A stretch of DNA of 16,699 bases from Candidatus Helarchaeota archaeon (GCA_016840125.1 JAEOSY010000550.1:1-16699), one strand, 5' to 3'; shown: positions 7,114-13,888, counted from the stretch's first letter. The notes: generated by a model from the sequence alone, not told the origin. A program made the numbers and translations.

Positions 7114-7185
7114 ATGAAGGGTGGAAACGAAAATGGGCAAATTTGTAATGTGTGTAAATTTATTCGAGGTGATTTGAGTTGTTAA
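7114..7185 (+). CDS. Possible 23-residue Cys-containing leader peptide
   Basis: An ATG at 7114, two bases after AGGAG (7107-7111), opens a 23-codon frame with C11-x2-C14 and a terminal C23. Its TAA overlaps the TTG start of the GTPase gene (7179). It could be a coupled leader peptide, or chance; the ribosome site is closer than usual. Very tentative. Confidence 0.2.
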   Translation: MKGGNENGQICNVCKFIRGDLSC

Positions 7186-7784
7186 TAGATTTCGGACAGC
7201 GAACAGTTCAAAGTAAGATTGTGTTCTATGGGTGTGCCATGTCAGGTAAATCCACGGCACTGAGGGGTCTCTATGAGCAATTGGATGGGGAAGGCCCGCT
7301 AGTGTCGATTGAGACCAGCCACGCCCAAAATAGCCGAACCCTTTTCTATGATTATGGTCCGCTAAGGCTGAAATTCGGTATGTGGAATCTGCAATTAAAT
7401 TTCTGGACCGCGACAGGCCAGGACTATTACTGCGCGACGCGATCCACTGTGTTGCAGGGAGCTGACGGAATAATTTTTGTGGCGGATTCCCAAGACGCCT
7501 TAGTGGAGGATAACGTGAAGAGCTGGAAGGAATTAAGAGCTTTCTTCGGTGAGAGGTTGGAGAGTATCATTCCAGTTTCTGTTTGTTTAAATAAACGAGA
7601 CCTCCCGAATATCGTCTCCGATGATCTTATGAGGAAAGCCCTCCAGCTCCTATCGAACACTCCGATTTATGAAACGATTGCCACCAGAAATGAGAACATC
7701 TATCCTGCCTTTCGACAACTGCTTGAATGGATCTTCCAAATTCATAAAATAGCGAAGACGTCCATCATGGATCAATTAAAATAG
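7179..7784 (+). CDS. MglA-like small Ras-superfamily GTPase (second copy)
   Basis: A 201-residue GTPase paralogous to the one at 686-1240. It shares the P-loop GCAMSGKS, the SIET segment, RTLFYDYG, the G3 variant WTATGQ (again lacking the Asp of DxxG), GADGIIFVADS, NKRD and ETIAT. The start is TTG at 7179, preceded by GAGGTGA (7166-7172) with 6 bases spacing; no ATG is available nearby. Unlike the first copy it has no adjacent roadblock-like gene and ends in a short extra helix. Its nearest superfamily partner is the longin-like gene 3 kb away. A hairpin element shared with the membrane protein gene lies just after its stop. Cellular role unknown; a polarity or trafficking switch would be an analogy to MglA. 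Confidence 0.9.
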   Translation: MLIDFGQRTVQSKIVFYGCAMSGKSTALRGLYEQLDGEGPLVSIETSHAQNSRTLFYDYGPLRLKFGMWNLQLNFWTATGQDYYCATRSTVLQGADGIIFVADSQDALVEDNVKSWKELRAFFGERLESIIPVSVCLNKRDLPNIVSDDLMRKALQLLSNTPIYETIATRNENIYPAFRQLLEWIFQIHKIAKTSIMDQLK

Positions 7785-7797
7785 AGCAGTTTTAAGT

Positions 7798-7827
7798 TTG
7801 ATCGTCCTTCAAACTTAGCGGTTTGAA
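7798..7827 (+). repeat. 3' hairpin element, copy 2
   Basis: TTGATCGTCCTTCAAAC (7798-7814), a 6-base loop TTAGCG, then GTTTGAA (7821-7827) form a perfect 7-base stem 14 bases after the GTPase stop. The leading 17 bases match the element at 4421-4405 (- strand) with one difference. It is probably a terminator or RNA 3'-end element. Confidence 0.5.
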
Positions 7828-7846
7828 AGTGAAGGAAGGTTGAAAA

Positions 7847-7946
7847 TCTTCCAATTGAGTAATACTCGTATAATTTAAAAAGTTATGAAAGTAAAATGCG
7901 TAAATCCAATTTTTACGCAGGAATTTCGCCCCTCTTCCAATTGAGT
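7847..7946 (+). repeat. Two copies of TCTTCCAATTGAGT upstream of the ATPase operon
   Basis: The 14-base sequence is exactly repeated at 7847-7860 and 7933-7946, 86 bases apart. The second copy ends 9 bases before the TATA box at 7956, a normal place for an archaeal activator or repressor. Half-site CAATTG is a palindrome. Confidence 0.45.
7897..7919. repeat. Perfect 8-base inverted repeat
   Basis: TGCGTAAA (7897-7904) and TTTACGCA (7912-7919) flank a 7-base loop. It lies between the two copies of the 14-base repeat, upstream of the ATPase TATA box, so an operator role is as likely as termination of the GTPase transcript. Confidence 0.45.
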
Positions 7947-7955
7947 TTTAGAGAA

Positions 7956-7967
7956 CTTTATAAATTT
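7956..7967 (+). promoter_or_regulatory. TATA box of the ATPase/TOPRIM-like operon
   Basis: ACTTTATAAATT lies about 35 bases upstream of the TTG at 8000. A start site about 25 bases downstream would leave a short leader carrying GAGGT (7988-7992). Good match to archaeal core promoters. Confidence 0.6.
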
Positions 7968-7999
7968 CAATGTTTAATTAAAAAATTGAGGTTCACCTT

Positions 8000-8986
8000 T
8001 TGATTGAACGAATGATAATAAAGAGATTTAAGTCAATAAAGGAACTGTCGCTAAATACGAAGAGGATAAATGTTTTAATTGGAGCACCAAATACAGGTAA
8101 ATCTAATGTATTAGAGGCGTTAGGGCTTTTTTCGTTCTTACCTTATGGCGAGATTAAGGAGTTCATCCGATTTGAGAACATAGGTAATCTATTTTTCAAC
8201 GATATCATAGATGCGGAAGCAATCATTTCTATAGATGATCTTAATTTGACTTTATCCCAGAGTGAAGTGAGTTTTATTATATCCTATAAGTTAAACGATC
8301 AAGAAGTCGCAAGAAGTAACTTTGACTATGATGGGAAGAGCTCAGGAAGTCAGAAAAAGAACGATGATGCATTAAGGAAATTTAAATTCTATAGATATAG
8401 TGAGAGCCTCCTGAAATTTAATCAGACAGAGTATAAGTTTCTCCTACCACCTTATGGGCGGAACCTATTTCGCGTAATATTCAATAATGGGGAGTTGAAG
8501 GAGTTAGCGAGTGAGTTTATCAAAGGATTCGGATTGAAGCTGATGTTCAAACCCCAAGAGAAAAAGATTGAACTCCTGAAGCAAGAAGGGGATGTTTTTG
8601 TTTCCCACCCATACGCTCTAATTTCCGATACCCTCCGCCGAATGATTTTTTACATGGCAGCCATCTGCTCGAACGAGAATTCGGTACTAACCCTTGAAGA
8701 ACCAGAAACGAAAGCGTTCCCTTTCTATATAAAATATCTCGCAGAATTGATAGCGAATGACCAGAATGGGAACCAATTCTTCATCACTACACACAACCCT
8801 TACTTTCTCCTTTCACTCATAGAAAAAACAAAACTTACGGATCTCGCAGTCCTTCTGACTTATTTTCAGAATGGGCAAACTAAGATTAAAGTTTTGGAGC
8901 AGAGCGATCTCGCAGAAATAATGGATGAGGGACTTGGGATTGATGTCTTTTTCAATACGGAACGGTTTTTGGAGTCTGATGAATGA
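8000..8986 (+). CDS. AAA_21/OLD-like ATPase
   Basis: A 328-residue ABC/SMC-type ATPase. It shows Walker A GAPNTGKS (28-35), a signature-like LISDTLRR (207-214), Walker B VLTLEEPE (229-236) with a catalytic Glu pair, and the switch histidine in TTHNPY (H265). The gap between Walker A and signature holds no long coiled coil, unlike SMC, which matches the compact AAA_21 class found in OLD nucleases and many phage-defence and toxin-antitoxin-like pairs. The start is TTG at 8000 with GAGGT 7 bases before it; an ATG four codons later is less well placed. The stop overlaps the start of the next gene by 4 bases. The pair therefore looks like a split OLD or PARIS-like module; the ATPase is expected to sense or gate the partner. 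Confidence 0.88.
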   Translation: MIERMIIKRFKSIKELSLNTKRINVLIGAPNTGKSNVLEALGLFSFLPYGEIKEFIRFENIGNLFFNDIIDAEAIISIDDLNLTLSQSEVSFIISYKLNDQEVARSNFDYDGKSSGSQKKNDDALRKFKFYRYSESLLKFNQTEYKFLLPPYGRNLFRVIFNNGELKELASEFIKGFGLKLMFKPQEKKIELLKQEGDVFVSHPYALISDTLRRMIFYMAAICSNENSVLTLEEPETKAFPFYIKYLAELIANDQNGNQFFITTHNPYFLLSLIEKTKLTDLAVLLTYFQNGQTKIKVLEQSDLAEIMDEGLGIDVFFNTERFLESDE

Positions 8987-9465
8987 TCCTAGTGGAATGT
9001 CGACCTGATTTCATCTTGATCAAGACCTTAACTGGCTTGCCCAAGAGACAAATTCCACATCATCAGGGGAAACCCGAGATTTGTAAATCATTGAAAAAGT
9101 CAACGCTTTGCAAGGGACTCATTGACGAAGATCCAGGGACCGCGCAACCCCCTTACCTCAATAATTTGGAACCCCTCAAAACCTCAACTGAAATGGATTT
9201 GAAAGTGCTTGCGGATAGGAAAAGGAGGAATCTTGTCATCATCCTCTGCCCTAAATTAGAGGATTGGATCATTAAATCCGCCAAAATTGCTAAACTAAAT
9301 ATGGAGAAACAGTTCCGCCTACCTCATGATAGTAACAGACTCCATCGCATTATCAATTATCGCCTAGCTAACTTTCAGCAACTGCTTGAGACGTTACGTG
9401 GTCATTCCCCCCGGATCAACACCTTAGAAAAATATCTCAAATTGACCCTGGATAATGAATCTTAA
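8983..9465 (+). CDS. Small TOPRIM-like protein coupled to the ATPase
   Basis: A 160-residue protein translated from an ATG overlapping the ATPase stop. The N-terminal part reads like a minimal TOPRIM fold: a strand ending in Glu (MILVE, E5) followed by a helix beginning with Asp, then a strand ending in D48-E49-D50 within GLIDEDPG. TOPRIM domains (OLD nucleases, primases, topoisomerases) use this Glu plus DxD to hold metal ions for nucleic-acid cleavage. The C-terminal half has a strand (NLVIILCPKLEDW) and two helices, with no known domain seen. I recall similar small proteins beside AAA_21 ATPases but cannot name a family with certainty. It would be the effector of the pair. It converges on the AN1 nuclease gene with a 26-base gap. 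Confidence 0.6.
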   Translation: MILVECRPDFILIKTLTGLPKRQIPHHQGKPEICKSLKKSTLCKGLIDEDPGTAQPPYLNNLEPLKTSTEMDLKVLADRKRRNLVIILCPKLEDWIIKSAKIAKLNMEKQFRLPHDSNRLHRIINYRLANFQQLLETLRGHSPRINTLEKYLKLTLDNES

Positions 9466-9491
9466 AATTTCTAATCAAATTATATTTAATC

Positions 9492-10487
9492 TCAATCGTT
9501 ATTCTTCCGCTTCGAAGGGGCAAAATTAAAAAGGTTCCACAAACTTTGATAGAAGCCTGCCTGATATATGGGTGACCGATAAAAGTAGGGATCCGGAAAT
9601 ATATACTGCTCTTCGATCGGGTGGTTAAGAAGCTGGTTCGTGCCCACCTCTACAAATTTACTTGTCCAAGAAACCCCCCCAAAAGGATTGCGTTTATTTT
9701 TCCCGATAGATCGTCTTTCAAACCCGTAATACCTCATGAGCAATTTTGCAGCCTTTTTCACAATTTCTACGTTTCCTGCTTCCAGGGTGTGCAGCCCCAC
9801 TCCTTCCAATGCCCGTTCTGCTTCGAGAAACTCTAGATATTCTCGACGATAGGTGTCTGGAACAGCCAAGGAGAGGTGGGTCAAGCTGTACGAGTTTAGA
9901 TAGTTCTCTAATTGCGTTCGAATGCGTTCTCGTTGTGTTTTACCTCTATATTGTGAGTCGAGTGATTTTATCTTCACTTCAACTCCCCTCAGTTCATAGG
10001 TGGTTTGATTTCGGAGGACATCTCGGGCACCTATTCTATCCCCACGTGCATCAGTGGGAAAAATGCACAGATCAATTCTCTTGGGCCGTCCTTTCTCGCC
10101 GTCATGTGGGGCTGGGAGCACGGGTTTGAAAGCACCTGATTCGATGTGAGAAACTCCAACGTATTTATTCTGCTTGTGGTAATAGTTCTGTAGAACTCTA
10201 ATGAATTCCGTATGCAGAGTCGGTCCTGACTTTCTCCGAGGTCCAGTTTGCCGTTTCCGTCTTAATATGTTCTTAGTGGCTACCTTTTTCTGCACCATAA
10301 AGGATTCTTTTGAGTTATCTGTTGTTACACCCCTATGTCCAGGTTTGGGTCTCACAACTCTTTGGGTTATGCAGTTATGGTTCTCCGGCATTTTATGACG
10401 GGGGCAAAACATCCGTTGACATGCTTTGCAGCGAAAGGGGAGGTGTGAGATCACCGCCCCACATTTTGCACACTCATTTGACGTCAT
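9492..10487 (-). CDS. AN1-type zinc finger fused to a PD-(D/E)XK nuclease-like domain
   Basis: A 331-residue protein. Residues 6-39 are a full AN1 finger: C6, C9, C20, C23, C28, H31, H37 and C39. A strongly basic linker (40-90) follows. Residues 91-215 resemble a restriction-endonuclease fold: a helix with E94, a strand with D139 (RIDLCIF), then E170-V171-K172 (RGVEVKIK), and a helix-strand pair RTQLENYL...LSLAVP, as in PD-(D/E)XK nucleases. The C-terminal ~80 residues are unassigned. Eukaryotic AN1 proteins bind ubiquitin-pathway or stress factors; archaeal ones are uncharacterised. The nuclease call is from motif spacing only. The ATG at 10487 follows AGGAGTG closely. Two TATA-like elements and paired palindromes lie just upstream, between this gene and the divergent YkgJ-like gene. 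Confidence 0.72.
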   Translation of the reverse strand: MTSNECAKCGAVISHLPFRCKACQRMFCPRHKMPENHNCITQRVVRPKPGHRGVTTDNSKESFMVQKKVATKNILRRKRQTGPRRKSGPTLHTEFIRVLQNYYHKQNKYVGVSHIESGAFKPVLPAPHDGEKGRPKRIDLCIFPTDARGDRIGARDVLRNQTTYELRGVEVKIKSLDSQYRGKTQRERIRTQLENYLNSYSLTHLSLAVPDTYRREYLEFLEAERALEGVGLHTLEAGNVEIVKKAAKLLMRYYGFERRSIGKNKRNPFGGVSWTSKFVEVGTNQLLNHPIEEQYIFPDPYFYRSPIYQAGFYQSLWNLFNFAPSKRKNND

Positions 10488-10503
10488 ATCACTCCTCTTC
10501 CAC

Positions 10504-10535
10504 GTATTTTAATACAATTCCAAGTATAAAAATAC
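10504..10535. promoter_or_regulatory. Two tandem 12-base palindromes, candidate operators
   Basis: GTATTTTAATAC (10504-10515) and GTATAAAAATAC (10524-10535) each have inverted ends (GTAT...ATAC) and repeat at exactly 20 bases. Each is followed by AATT. The distal one overlaps a TATA-like GTATTTTTATAC of the AN1-nuclease gene. Paired dimer sites on one helix face are typical of a repressor. Confidence 0.4.
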
Positions 10536-10545
10536 AATTTTCTGA

Positions 10546-10557
10546 AAATTTAAAAAG
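10546..10557 (-). promoter_or_regulatory. Alternative TATA box of the AN1-nuclease gene
   Basis: CTTTTTAAATTT on the - strand lies about 59 bases upstream of the ATG at 10487. It would place the paired palindromes around the transcription start, where a bound repressor would block initiation. Confidence 0.4.
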
Positions 10558-10666
10558 AGGATTAATTCGAATTGTACTGAGATTTCGAGGAGGATCTAAA
10601 GTCGAAAATACTATAAAATTCGAAAAATTAGTCTAGTTTACGAAAGGACTTCCCAAATTCCATATG

Positions 10667-10674
10667 TTTATAAG
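10667..10674 (+). promoter_or_regulatory. TATA box of the YkgJ-like gene
   Basis: TTTATAAG lies about 95 bases upstream of the ATG at 10765 and 37 bases upstream of the TTG at 10711. The predicted start site near 10697 allows either start codon. Confidence 0.45.
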
Positions 10675-10710
10675 AGATAGCTGTCAAATGAGTTTGAAAA
10701 ATAATCTCTA

Positions 10711-11817
10711 TTGGAAAAAAATTCTTTCAAACAGTCAATATTTAACTGTAGGGTGAGTGAAATAATGAAAAATAACGATGAATTTTTTAAACAGTTGGAC
10801 GAAGAAATCAAGAACGCTAAAGGTGACCCTGTAAGTCTAAAATGGCACCAAGCGATTTTCCAGAATTTTCGACAAAAGGTTCTAGATCTTAATGATTCGT
10901 TCCCCTATGATTCAAGGAAATGTGTCTCGGATTGCGGCGGAAAATGCTGTTGTAATAATTCAGTCCAGCTCAGTACCTATGATATCTACCAAATTGTTAC
11001 CTCCCCCATAGCCATTCAATTGGGATTGGGTGATACGACCAAATTATTCGAAGGAACTAAACCTCGCCTATTCCATTATATTGATCCCAACTCTGGTATT
11101 CCACGCGCGAGAATTTTTAACACTGAAATTAGTGAAGACCTCAGCGTGTGCCCTTTCCTTGGAACTACGAAAATGGCGAGGTCGAAACGGGATTTAATTA
11201 ATCTGCGAAAAGGGCTCCATTGGAAAATCCCCAACCTCTATGCAAAAAACGGAACGCCCGCCCGCCTTTGCGTTCTACAGACCGTGAAACCGACGATCTG
11301 CCGATCCAGTCCGATAGGACGCCTCCAAGAAGGAGGGCGTGATGGGGAACCCCCGCGGGACTATTATTTCCTCCAACCCCCGCTTGAGAATTGTGTGTGC
11401 GTCAAAACCGCAAAGCGGGTGAAATTGAGGGATTTCCTCACCCAGTCGAAAGTAAATGAGTACTACCAAGCAAATACTGAACTTAATGAGATACTTGATA
11501 AATTGGGACCGCCGCATGATCCCTCGCCCCCTTCATTAAGGGAAGTTCTTCTAATAGTCCTGTATGATTTTGACTTCCCTCCGGTGCTTCATGGGCTTGA
11601 CCCTGTGAAGGTGCGCCCGACCTACAATGCTCTTCTCACAACCGCCGCCCAACTCATTGACCATTGGGAGCACGACCCCGAAAAAGTCGGCAAGATTCTT
11701 CGCGCGTTCCACCTCGATCTTGGTGAGGAGGTTGTTTACCAGGATGATATTAAAGGTTATCTCGCTGACTATATTACCGAATTTGGAACGATCACAAAAA
11801 ACTTCTGGTTGCCATAG
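10711..11817 (+). CDS. YkgJ-type Cys-cluster (zinc/iron-binding) protein
   Basis: A soluble protein of 368 residues from TTG 10711, or 350 from ATG 10765. The later start has GGGTGAG (10751-10757) at 7 bases spacing and is preferred. With numbering from 10711, the cysteines run C71-x3-C75-x3-C79-C80-C81, then C147 in CPFL, C187 in ARLCVLQ, C197 in KPTICRSSP, plus C228 and C230. This is the order of the putative zinc- or iron-chelating YkgJ/UPF0153 family (CxxxCxxxCC ... CPFL ... C ... RPxxC), whose function is largely unknown. The C-terminal ~130 residues, mainly helical, are extra to the family core. The gene has its own promoter and is divergent from the AN1-nuclease gene. Confidence 0.78.
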   Translation: MEKNSFKQSIFNCRVSEIMKNNDEFFKQLDEEIKNAKGDPVSLKWHQAIFQNFRQKVLDLNDSFPYDSRKCVSDCGGKCCCNNSVQLSTYDIYQIVTSPIAIQLGLGDTTKLFEGTKPRLFHYIDPNSGIPRARIFNTEISEDLSVCPFLGTTKMARSKRDLINLRKGLHWKIPNLYAKNGTPARLCVLQTVKPTICRSSPIGRLQEGGRDGEPPRDYYFLQPPLENCVCVKTAKRVKLRDFLTQSKVNEYYQANTELNEILDKLGPPHDPSPPSLREVLLIVLYDFDFPPVLHGLDPVKVRPTYNALLTTAAQLIDHWEHDPEKVGKILRAFHLDLGEEVVYQDDIKGYLADYITEFGTITKNFWLP

Positions 11818-11846
11818 TAAATCCCTCTGATTATCGAGTGACTATT

Positions 11847-11885
11847 GGTCTTTAGTAAATAAAGGCTTTGTATTGAGACCTTTTT
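11847..11885 (+). terminator. Hairpin plus T5 terminator after the YkgJ-like gene
   Basis: GGTCT (11847-11851) pairs with AGACC (11876-11880) and is followed at once by TTTTT (11881-11885). An inner CTTTA/TAAAG pairing extends the structure. It begins 30 bases after the YkgJ-like stop. Confidence 0.5.
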
Positions 11886-11963
11886 GTAAAGTTAAACCTA
11901 GAAAATTTAAAAATGGTAACGATGCATAGATAATAATAGTATAGGATTTTTGGAGGAGGGAAA

Positions 11964-13196
11964 TTGGTCCGTTGCCAGTTTTGTCGGGGATTGGCGCGCT
12001 GGAACCCACGGTTTTTCAAGGAAATACGGCGAAGGCGGCGGAAGCCATGGAAAGCACTGACTGAAGTGCAGAGGAAGGACATACGGGAGGAATTGAGGCA
12101 GGAAAGTATCCACATGATGCTTAACGGGGATGGGAGACCGCATGTATGTATTATGGATATGGACATGGATCTGCCCGTTCCAATCGAGTGGGAGGCGTCC
12201 GTGACCATCAGGAACTGCCCCGTAGGAATCATTGACAGTCAGCTAGACTTGAGTGACCTGGAAATTCAGGAGATAGGTGTAATTAAGGGGCTGGAGGAAC
12301 TCTCCACGCTGCGGCAATTGGACCTCAGTGGAAACCAACTAAGGGAGATTGCGGGTCTGGAACCCCTGACCGCCCTTGAACAGCTAGACCTCAGCAAGAA
12401 CGCAATTCGGGATCTATTCGGGTTGGAAGGGCTGCATGTGTTAACGGCTTTATCCTTATTTCAGAATAATATCCGAGAAATCAAGTATTTAGAAGGGTTG
12501 GATAGCTTGAAAAGCTTGGATCTCAGCGAGAATCCGATCACCAGAATAACGGGATTGGAACAAGTCGCGGGGTTACGCTCACTCGAGCTCTCGCACGCAC
12601 GGATAGTCGAGATGGCCGGGCTGGATTCGTTACTAAAGTTACAGATCTTGGATCTCTCCTATAACGGCATTTCAGAGATTAATGGTTTGCAGTACTTGAA
12701 AAACTTGCGGTCATTGCTCCTAGTAAATAACGAGATTACCGAAATAGGCGGGGTGGAGTCGTTGGATAAATTGGAGAAACTGTCCCTCTCCAATAACCGC
12801 ATCCGGGAATTGTGCGGGTTAAATGCGGTGGCTAATCTCCGAGAACTCAGCTGCAACAATAATGAAATTTGCCATATAAGCGGGTTGGAATCATTGAACA
12901 GACTCCAAATACTGAGCCTCTCCGGTAACCTCATCACAGACCTTGGCGGCGTGGAGTGCCTTCCGAACCTCACCGAACTCTACCTTGCTAACAACGCCCT
13001 CACCTCGGTTGAGGAAGTGGCGAACCTCCCCCATCTCCAGATTCTAGACCTCTACAATAACCCGCGTTTAAACCAAAAGGTCCTTAGAAAGGTACAGATT
13101 GAATGCCCCAACCTAAAAGTTTATTTCGACTGGGAAAAACCGAGCAGAGTTTTTGAGAAGGGGTCGGATTGGGGCGAATTCTCACGGGATTTCTAA
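11964..13196 (+). CDS. SDS22-like leucine-rich-repeat protein
   Basis: A 410-residue protein with no signal peptide or membrane helix. Residues 113-376 hold twelve LRRs of exactly 22 residues with no insertions, on the pattern LxxLxxLxLSxNxIxxIxGLEx, the SDS22-like class that forms a smooth protein-binding arc. The N-terminal ~110 residues are distinct: C4-x2-C7, a run of five Arg (22-26), then C62 and C85, which could bind metal or nucleic acid. The C-terminus after the repeats is short. The TTG at 11964 is preceded by GGAGGAGGG (11952-11960), a very strong site; no ATG is near. The repeats vary in sequence, unlike the near-identical ones of the next + strand gene. Function unknown; a scaffold or recognition partner of the neighbouring LRR-SIR2 protein is possible but unproven. 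Confidence 0.85.
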   Translation: MVRCQFCRGLARWNPRFFKEIRRRRRKPWKALTEVQRKDIREELRQESIHMMLNGDGRPHVCIMDMDMDLPVPIEWEASVTIRNCPVGIIDSQLDLSDLEIQEIGVIKGLEELSTLRQLDLSGNQLREIAGLEPLTALEQLDLSKNAIRDLFGLEGLHVLTALSLFQNNIREIKYLEGLDSLKSLDLSENPITRITGLEQVAGLRSLELSHARIVEMAGLDSLLKLQILDLSYNGISEINGLQYLKNLRSLLLVNNEITEIGGVESLDKLEKLSLSNNRIRELCGLNAVANLRELSCNNNEICHISGLESLNRLQILSLSGNLITDLGGVECLPNLTELYLANNALTSVEEVANLPHLQILDLYNNPRLNQKVLRKVQIECPNLKVYFDWEKPSRVFEKGSDWGEFSRDF

Positions 13197-13255
13197 TCTC
13201 AAGCAAAATAAAAATATTTGACTTTTATTTATGGGACAAATATGATTTTAAAATC

Positions 13256-13417
13256 CTATATTAATTCTCTTTTTTTGAATTCTCTCACTAAATTCTCTCT
13301 AAGTTCTGCAAATCCGTCTGGAGTAGCTACGTAGGAAATGTATCGCACTCTTTCTAAATCTGAGTGTATTTTTGAACATTCTGAACGCTGACAAATTAAA
13401 ATAAGCTCTTTATCCAT
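13256..13417 (-). CDS. Possible small protein, 53 residues
   Basis: A 53-residue frame from ATG 13417, with a C9-x4-C14 motif and the ending LVREFKKRELI. Its composition is protein-like, and the frame stays open 14 codons further upstream without a better start. No clear ribosome site. It shares LVREFxKR and a C-x4-C pair with the frame at 13729-13860. It may be a small gene or a remnant. Confidence 0.3.
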   Translation of the reverse strand: MDKELILICQRSECSKIHSDLERVRYISYVATPDGFAELRENLVREFKKRELI

Positions 13418-13496
13418 ACCGTCATCTTTAGTTGAAAAAAAATTGGATAATCTTGGACGCTATTAAGCTTTTTGTTCCAAAGATGGTATGCTACTC

Positions 13497-13607
13497 TCAA
13501 TTTCCCAAGCGGCAACGATCCTCGGGGTGTGTTGTAAGACATTTATTTGTTATTTCCCCACATTCACGACAAAAACCATCTACTCCATTATAGGGCAAAA
13601 AATTCAC
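13497..13607 (-). CDS. Possible 36-residue zinc-finger peptide
   Basis: From GTG 13607 the frame encodes FCRECGE (C13-x2-C16), then C23, H27 and C32 before the stop, a spacing that could hold zinc. The frame is open seven codons further upstream, with no ATG. No good ribosome site is seen. It may be a fragment of a decayed gene that once included the flanking small frames. Confidence 0.3.
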   Translation of the reverse strand: MNFLPYNGVDGFCRECGEITNKCLTTHPEDRCRLGN

Positions 13608-13617
13608 CTTACTCTCG

Positions 13618-13728
13618 TAAGATTCTTGTTATCTTAAAGATACTGTACCCTACCTCATAAACTTTTATTGAAAACCCAATTGGAAATTCTCAAAATAAGT
13701 GAGAAAACCTACCCCAAAGTTGGAGCGC
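13618..13728. other. Short gene-free gap between small frames
   Basis: AT-rich sequence with no open frame of note and no strong repeat. On the - strand it could hold the promoter of the 36-residue frame (CTTTAAG near 13635). Confidence 0.3.
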
Positions 13729-13860
13729 CTAGACCTCGTCATCCGACTGACAAGGGATCATGTTACAATATTTACCTTCAATAGAGCCAAATTCTAATCT
13801 TTTGTAAAATTCTCTTACCAATATCTTTCCAATTGATTCCGTTTCTTCTGATAATTTCAT
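13729..13860 (-). CDS. Possible small protein, 43 residues
   Basis: A 43-residue frame from ATG 13860: an acidic start, a helix with ILVREFYKRLEFG, then C33-x4-C38 (YCNMIPC) near the end. No ribosome site. A TATA-like TCTATAAAC lies directly before the ATG, too close for a leader. Similar in motif to the 53-residue frame 300 bases away. Real gene or remnant cannot be decided from the sequence. Confidence 0.3.
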   Translation of the reverse strand: MKLSEETESIGKILVREFYKRLEFGSIEGKYCNMIPCQSDDEV

Positions 13861-13888
13861 GAGTTTATAGAGACTTTAACAATGATCC

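Noticed and set aside
10310..10636. A 108-codon + strand frame across the AN1-nuclease promoter
   Set aside because: Antisense shadow of the AN1 coding region and its promoter; no ribosome site and no protein-like pattern.
11852..12232. - strand frame opposite the LRR gene start
   Set aside because: It overlaps the very strong ribosome site and head domain of the LRR gene on the other strand and has no domain.
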